DNA of 64,000 nt, taken from NCBI GenBank assembly GCA_902778055.1, contig CACYWL010000003.1, positions 62,001 to 126,000 on the forward strand, in the 5' to 3' direction. Positions 60,402 to 64,000 of this stretch are shown here, one piece after another. Every line of letters begins with the position of its first letter. Within the stretch, counting starts at the first letter, position 1. The notes under the pieces are model-generated. The model saw only the letters and a list, made by a program, of their open reading frames with translations. It searched no databases and was not told the DNA's origin. Made by a program: the position numbers and the translations under genes. This DNA is from an uncultured Eubacteriales bacterium. Lineage in GTDB: Bacteria > Bacillota > Clostridia > Christensenellales > Aristaeellaceae.

Positions 60402-61523
60402 TTACAGACCTGAAGTCAACCCTTTCTGTTCCAGCCTTTTATCCAGAGCTCCGGCGAGGCGCTGAACAGCCGGCAGATATTTTCGCTCCAACAGGTGAAT
60501 CCGGAGGAGCTCGATCACCGTGCAGGCCGCCAGGATGACGCTCACCTCGCCCAGGAAAAGGAAAAACAGAAGCGGATCCGCGATGTGATCCATGTTGTGA
60601 AACAGATCCAGCCAGAGGAAGTAGCGGACATACGGGTGATCGTGAATCAGATAGACGCCGAACATGGCCGAGGCCACGGTATTGATTAGGCGGTTCGGAC
60701 GGACCTGGATCCGAAGAAATCCCGCGAAGAGCAGCAAGGAGACCGCAAGCAGCGGGAGCCTGTAAATCTCATAGAAATAGAATCTCTTCTCCAGCAGGTA
60801 CGGATACTTCATGCCCAGCATGCCCAGAAGCACCGTGGAGGCAAAGGCTGCAGCCGCACACAAGGCAGAAAGCGCAATCAGCTTTCCCCCGGTAAGCCGG
60901 GTTTTCAGGCCATACAGCCTGAGATATCCCGCCAATGAATACAGAAACATGAACCACAGCAGCTGATTGCTTTCAAAGAGCTGACCTGTCAGGGTCGGCA
61001 GCAGGCTCCAGCAGAACCCGGTGAGCAGGAGCAGGCCCAGATACTGTTTTCGGTTCAGTGATTTCAGCAGCCGGTTCAGGTACGGTACGAACAGGGTCAT
61101 CACAAAAAAACAGCTCGCAAACCACCATTGACGGAAGGACACGGGCAGAGCCCTCCGGATGATCTCTCCGAAGGAAAGAGGAGCTTTGCCTGTCAGAACA
61201 AAGACGAAGTAAATGACCAGGGAATAAAAGAACAGCTGAAGCCAAAGACGGATGAGCTTTGCGGTATGGAGCCCGCGGGCTCCGATCCGGAAATAACCGG
61301 ACAGGAGAACAAAAATATTGACGCTGATGTTTCCGCCGATTGCAAAAAACTCCACCCAAAGCCTGTTGAAGCTGTACTGCTCCGCGGGAAAGTCATACCC
61401 GCTGTGAGCGCAGAAATGCCCGGCTACGATCAGCGCCATGGCCAGAATGCGCAGCAGCTCCAGATTGGACTGACGTGGAGCGGAATGGAGGCTTTCCTTC
61501 CCGGACGCCGGTTCTGTCTGCAT
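60402..61523 (-). CDS. Acyltransferase 3 (OafA-like) membrane O-acyltransferase (second)
   Basis: A 373-residue protein with about ten membrane segments. The family His is in ILAMALIVAGHFCAHSG near residue 37, followed by GGNISVNIFVLLSGYF and RLWLQLFFYSLV, then the FGVYLIHDHPYVR block near the C-terminus. Expected to O-acetylate an external sugar. ATG 61523 has AAGGAGG just upstream. It is the last gene of the minus unit that enters from beyond the right edge. Confidence 0.9.
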   Translation of the reverse strand: MQTEPASGKESLHSAPRQSNLELLRILAMALIVAGHFCAHSGYDFPAEQYSFNRLWVEFFAIGGNISVNIFVLLSGYFRIGARGLHTAKLIRLWLQLFFYSLVIYFVFVLTGKAPLSFGEIIRRALPVSFRQWWFASCFFVMTLFVPYLNRLLKSLNRKQYLGLLLLTGFCWSLLPTLTGQLFESNQLLWFMFLYSLAGYLRLYGLKTRLTGGKLIALSALCAAAAFASTVLLGMLGMKYPYLLEKRFYFYEIYRLPLLAVSLLLFAGFLRIQVRPNRLINTVASAMFGVYLIHDHPYVRYFLWLDLFHNMDHIADPLLFFLFLGEVSVILAACTVIELLRIHLLERKYLPAVQRLAGALDKRLEQKGLTSGL

Positions 61524-61548
61524 GATGAGGTGACCTCCTTTTCATGTT

Positions 61549-62719
61549 TCAGGGGCAGGACGCCCCCTCGGGTTCCTGCACTCGGACGGTTTTCCAGGTA
61601 AGGAAGGCCATCCAGCCGTAGCAGGCGATGTTCAGGAGAACCAGGAAATCCCAGGGAAGCGTTTTGATCTTCATCAGGTAAAAACCATAGGTCTGCAGGT
61701 CAATGATCAGCATGCCCGCAAAGTACGGAGAGCATGACCGCGAAGATCAGGACAGGATAGGCGTACCGTTCGTGCATGGCCGGAAGAAACAGCACGCAGG
61801 TGTACATCATCAGGGAAGCTGTCATCAGGAGGGCCTGCTGGCTGAGCTTCCGCGCACGGATCAGGCAGAGCATGATCGCGCCGGAAAGAAGCACTGTCAC
61901 CGCCAGACAGTAGGCCTGGAGCTCGGAATAATGATCCGCGTTCTTTTCCGCAAGGGTGATGACCAGCAGGTTCCAAAAGGAGGGATAATTCAGGCTGATC
62001 TGCTGATACTGGCCTCCCTGCTCGGTATAGATCTGGAGGATATCCTGCAGGCCGCGGCCCTGAGCGAGACCTCCGAGGCTGAACAGCAGGACGGGAACGG
62101 GAATCAGAAGAAAAAGCCGGATAGGGAACCTTTTGCTCCAGACGTAGTAAAAGAGCAGGAAGGGCAGGAAAAAGACCGCCTGCAGCTTAAAGGCCAGGGC
62201 CATTCCGAAGCTGAGCATCATCAGCGCGTGCTGACGCCTGAGAAGAAGGAAAAAAGCCAGCACCAGGAAAAAGGTGAAGATCGAATCGCACTGCCCCCAG
62301 GCGGCGGAGTTCAGCACGGTGACGGGCAGCAGCACCACAGCCGCATAGGTCAGGGCCGCTTTTTCCCGGCTGCCGGTGATCCTCCGCACCGTCGCGGCAG
62401 CCGCGAGGCCCAGCGCGTAATCAAAGGCCATGGAAAGCGATTTATACGCGTAAACCTTATGAATCGGCAGATAAGTCATCAGCGCGATCAGGGTCTGATA
62501 GCTGATCTGATAATTTCCGACCTGGGTGGACAGCGCCCGGAGCCCACCCATCTCCTGAATGGCATCGTACCAGGGAATCAGAAAAATATTCATATCCGGG
62601 CTGATGAACCCCCGGAAGGCGAAACGGGCGTACAACGAAAGAACCGTCACACAAACCGTAAAGATCACCAGCCTGTGCCGGATGACGGCATTCCAGAAGC
62701 TGCTTTCTGCTTTTCCCAT
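61549..62719 (-). pseudogene. GT-C mannosyltransferase-like gene with a frameshift near its 3' end
   Basis: Starts at ATG 62719 (AAGGAACC before it) and encodes about 330 residues of a multi-pass GT-C protein: RGFISPDMNIFLIPWYDAI (acidic loop), AAWGQCDSIFTFFLVLA, MALAFKLQAVFFLPFLLFY and the late MHERYAYPVLIF, typical of polyprenyl-mannose-type transferases. At about 61729 the frame breaks and stops at 61700. In the next frame the protein continues naturally (SPYFAGMLIIDLQTYGF, then a last helix DFLVLLNIACYGWMAF) to a stop at 61549. It is either a real disruption of the last two helices or a sequence error. Confidence 0.78.
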
Positions 62720-62774
62720 GGTTCCTTCTTTCTCCTTTGCGCGGCGCTCCGCGGGCCTTTCCGACGGGCGCGGC

Positions 62775-64000
62775 TTATCTGCAGACTGCGTACAGACCAT
62801 AAGCGGCCATCACCTCCCGGCCCTGTTCCTGCGCCTCATCCTGCCGGAGGATCCACAGATCCGCCTTTTCGGGATCCTCGAATTCAAAACCGTCAAACCG
62901 TGCCACGGTCTGCATGACCCCATCCAGATCCGTACCGAATTCCGCGCTCTGCCTGAAGCGTTCCGGAGAGGGCGTGGTGTAAAAAAGAGCGAAAATATAG
63001 GGCTGTCGGACTGTCCCGGAGATATACAGCGTCTTCGGTTCCCTTTCCCCGGCGGCCGCAATCGCTTCTCCCAGCCCGGGATAGTATTTGTAGTGCCCGG
63101 GGGTCGTGAAGCCCGAGACATAGGAAGAGACAAAGAAGGCAAAACACAGCAGGGCGGCCGCGGACGGGATCAGGCCGGAGATCTCCAGACGGCGCACCAG
63201 CCAGAAGCTTCCGACCGCCGAATAATAGATCATCGGGATCCAGACCATGTTCAGACGGTTGATGTTTCCGTCTATCAGGACGGCGCAGAAGACCGAGCAG
63301 CAGAGCTGTGCCAGCATGGGCCACTCCGTTTTCCTGCCAGAGTCCTTCAGCAGGCTGGTAAGGAAGCCCAGCGCCGCGAGCGGCAGCCCGAAGAAGTAGA
63401 GGATGCCGCCCTGCCAGAAGGGAAGCGCGTTGTATTCCACGCCGTCATCCCCGTTGTGAAGGATTTCCAGGAAAACCATGAGGTTCTTCCTGAGGGCGGA
63501 AAGACCGCCCCCGCCGAGAATGCTGGTGGCGTTCTGCCGGACATCGATGAGCCGGGGGAAGGTGATCCCCAGTACGCGTAGCTCCTCCCCGCCCAGGATG
63601 TTCAGCGCCTGGCAGAGCCCAATGGGAAAAACCAGCACCAGAAAAAGGAGGAGGGACGCGAGGGCGGGACCGGGACGGAACGATTTCCTCAGTCGGATCG
63701 CCGTCCAGATCAGAAAAGGCGGCAGGAGAAAAAAAACGGTTCCGTAAGCGTAGGGGGAGAGCCCCAGACAGACCGCGGCGCCCAGAAGCGCTTTCGGCTT
63801 TTTCTCCGCAAGGGAAAGGAAACCGCAGGCGCCCAGCAGGAGCGCAGGCAGGAGGTTGCTCTCCAGTCCCCAACGGCTGGCCATGATATGCCAGGGATTG
63901 ATCACCAGCAGAAAGAGGGCGCACAGGCCGAACTTCTCCCCGCGGGCCCTTCGGGCAAAACGCCACAACACAAACAGGGAGACGCACCCGGCGAGGGCGT
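62775..64000 (-). CDS. GT39/ArnT-like GT-C glycosyltransferase (partial, runs off right edge)
   Basis: At least 408 residues, open to the window edge; the N-terminus and first acidic loop are outside. Visible are NPWHIMASRWGLESNLLP (a block usual in PMT/ArnT-like GT-C proteins), SPYAYGTVFFLLPP, about eight membrane segments and a C-terminal soluble tail ending YGLYAVCR. It ends 55 bp before the frameshifted GT-C gene in the same direction, so the three minus genes likely form one unit. Confidence 0.8.
   Translation of the reverse strand, partial: ALAGCVSLFVLWRFARRARGEKFGLCALFLLVINPWHIMASRWGLESNLLPALLLGACGFLSLAEKKPKALLGAAVCLGLSPYAYGTVFFLLPPFLIWTAIRLRKSFRPGPALASLLLFLVLVFPIGLCQALNILGGEELRVLGITFPRLIDVRQNATSILGGGGLSALRKNLMVFLEILHNGDDGVEYNALPFWQGGILYFFGLPLAALGFLTSLLKDSGRKTEWPMLAQLCCSVFCAVLIDGNINRLNMVWIPMIYYSAVGSFWLVRRLEISGLIPSAAALLCFAFFVSSYVSGFTTPGHYKYYPGLGEAIAAAGEREPKTLYISGTVRQPYIFALFYTTPSPERFRQSAEFGTDLDGVMQTVARFDGFEFEDPEKADLWILRQDEAQEQGREVMAAYGLYAVCR

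Noticed and set aside
1..64000. CRISPR array, prophage or integrative element
   Set aside because: No regularly spaced short repeats, and no integrase, terminase, capsid or conjugation genes. The only mobile unit seen is the RAYT element.

Overview
The window is about 60% GC and reads like a chromosome segment of a high-GC Clostridia (Firmicutes). The pointers are strong GGAGG-type ribosome binding sites, Firmicutes-type signal peptides, the electron-transfer form of dihydroorotate dehydrogenase (pyrK plus type 1B pyrD) and aspartate transcarbamoylase with a separate zinc regulatory chain (pyrI). A rumen or gut Christensenellales/Aristaeella-like organism would fit, but that placement is inference. 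Genes are tightly packed, often overlapping by 4 bases.

Region 1 (1-6000) is accessory and housekeeping. It holds the 3' end of a tRNA (probably Pro) with its terminator, a self-inhibited class III Fic protein, and an acetyltransferase/DNA-deoxyinosine glycosylase fusion whose 3' end was broken by a RAYT (REP-associated tyrosine transposase) element. That element is bounded by inverted REP-like hairpins and by a 142-bp direct repeat of the broken gene. Two small secreted proteins (one with SH3b domains) and a membrane diguanylate cyclase follow.

Region 2 (6215-12173) is one operon for de novo UMP synthesis in the order pyrC-K-D-F-E-B-I. It is driven by an extended -10 promoter and has a 90-bp tandem duplication at the pyrC/pyrK junction.

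Region 3 (12204-64000) is a very large surface-glycan locus that continues past the right edge. It begins with rfbA-rfbB and a 3,4-ketoisomerase/aminotransferase pair for a dTDP-3-amino-3,6-dideoxyhexose. It contains five divergent GtrII-type glucosyltransferase-domain paralogs, about eleven other GT-C-like multi-pass proteins (including YfhO, GT87, DUF2142 and DUF6020-like types), two GtrA-type proteins, five GT2 glycosyltransferases, a DUF2304 protein and a Wzx-like flippase. Decorating enzymes include two acyltransferase-3 proteins, an MBOAT/DHHW O-acetylation pair, a LicC-like cytidylyltransferase fused to a winged helix and a CDP-glycerol transferase. A second, diverged isomerase/aminotransferase pair is present.

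The inferred working model is as follows. Amino sugars are made as dTDP-sugars and N-acylated in the cytoplasm. Sugars are loaded on polyprenyl phosphate by GtrB/DPM1-type GT2 enzymes and flipped by GtrA-type proteins. They are then added to the wall glycan outside by the GtrII and other GT-C enzymes, and O-acylated. The most novel-looking piece is a hexapeptide acyltransferase, a FabG/PhaB-like reductase and an acetoacetyl-CoA thiolase in a row (53050-55831) directly after a GtrII paralog. This set could make a 3-hydroxybutyryl-CoA donor and attach it to the amino sugar.

Transcription units in region 3: + 12204-21857; - 25608-21891; + 25643-42322 (with an internal promoter at 39171); - 47221-42330; + 47242-55831; - 56917-55862; + 56931-60210; - 64000-60402. 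Three of the gaps carry clear divergent promoter pairs.
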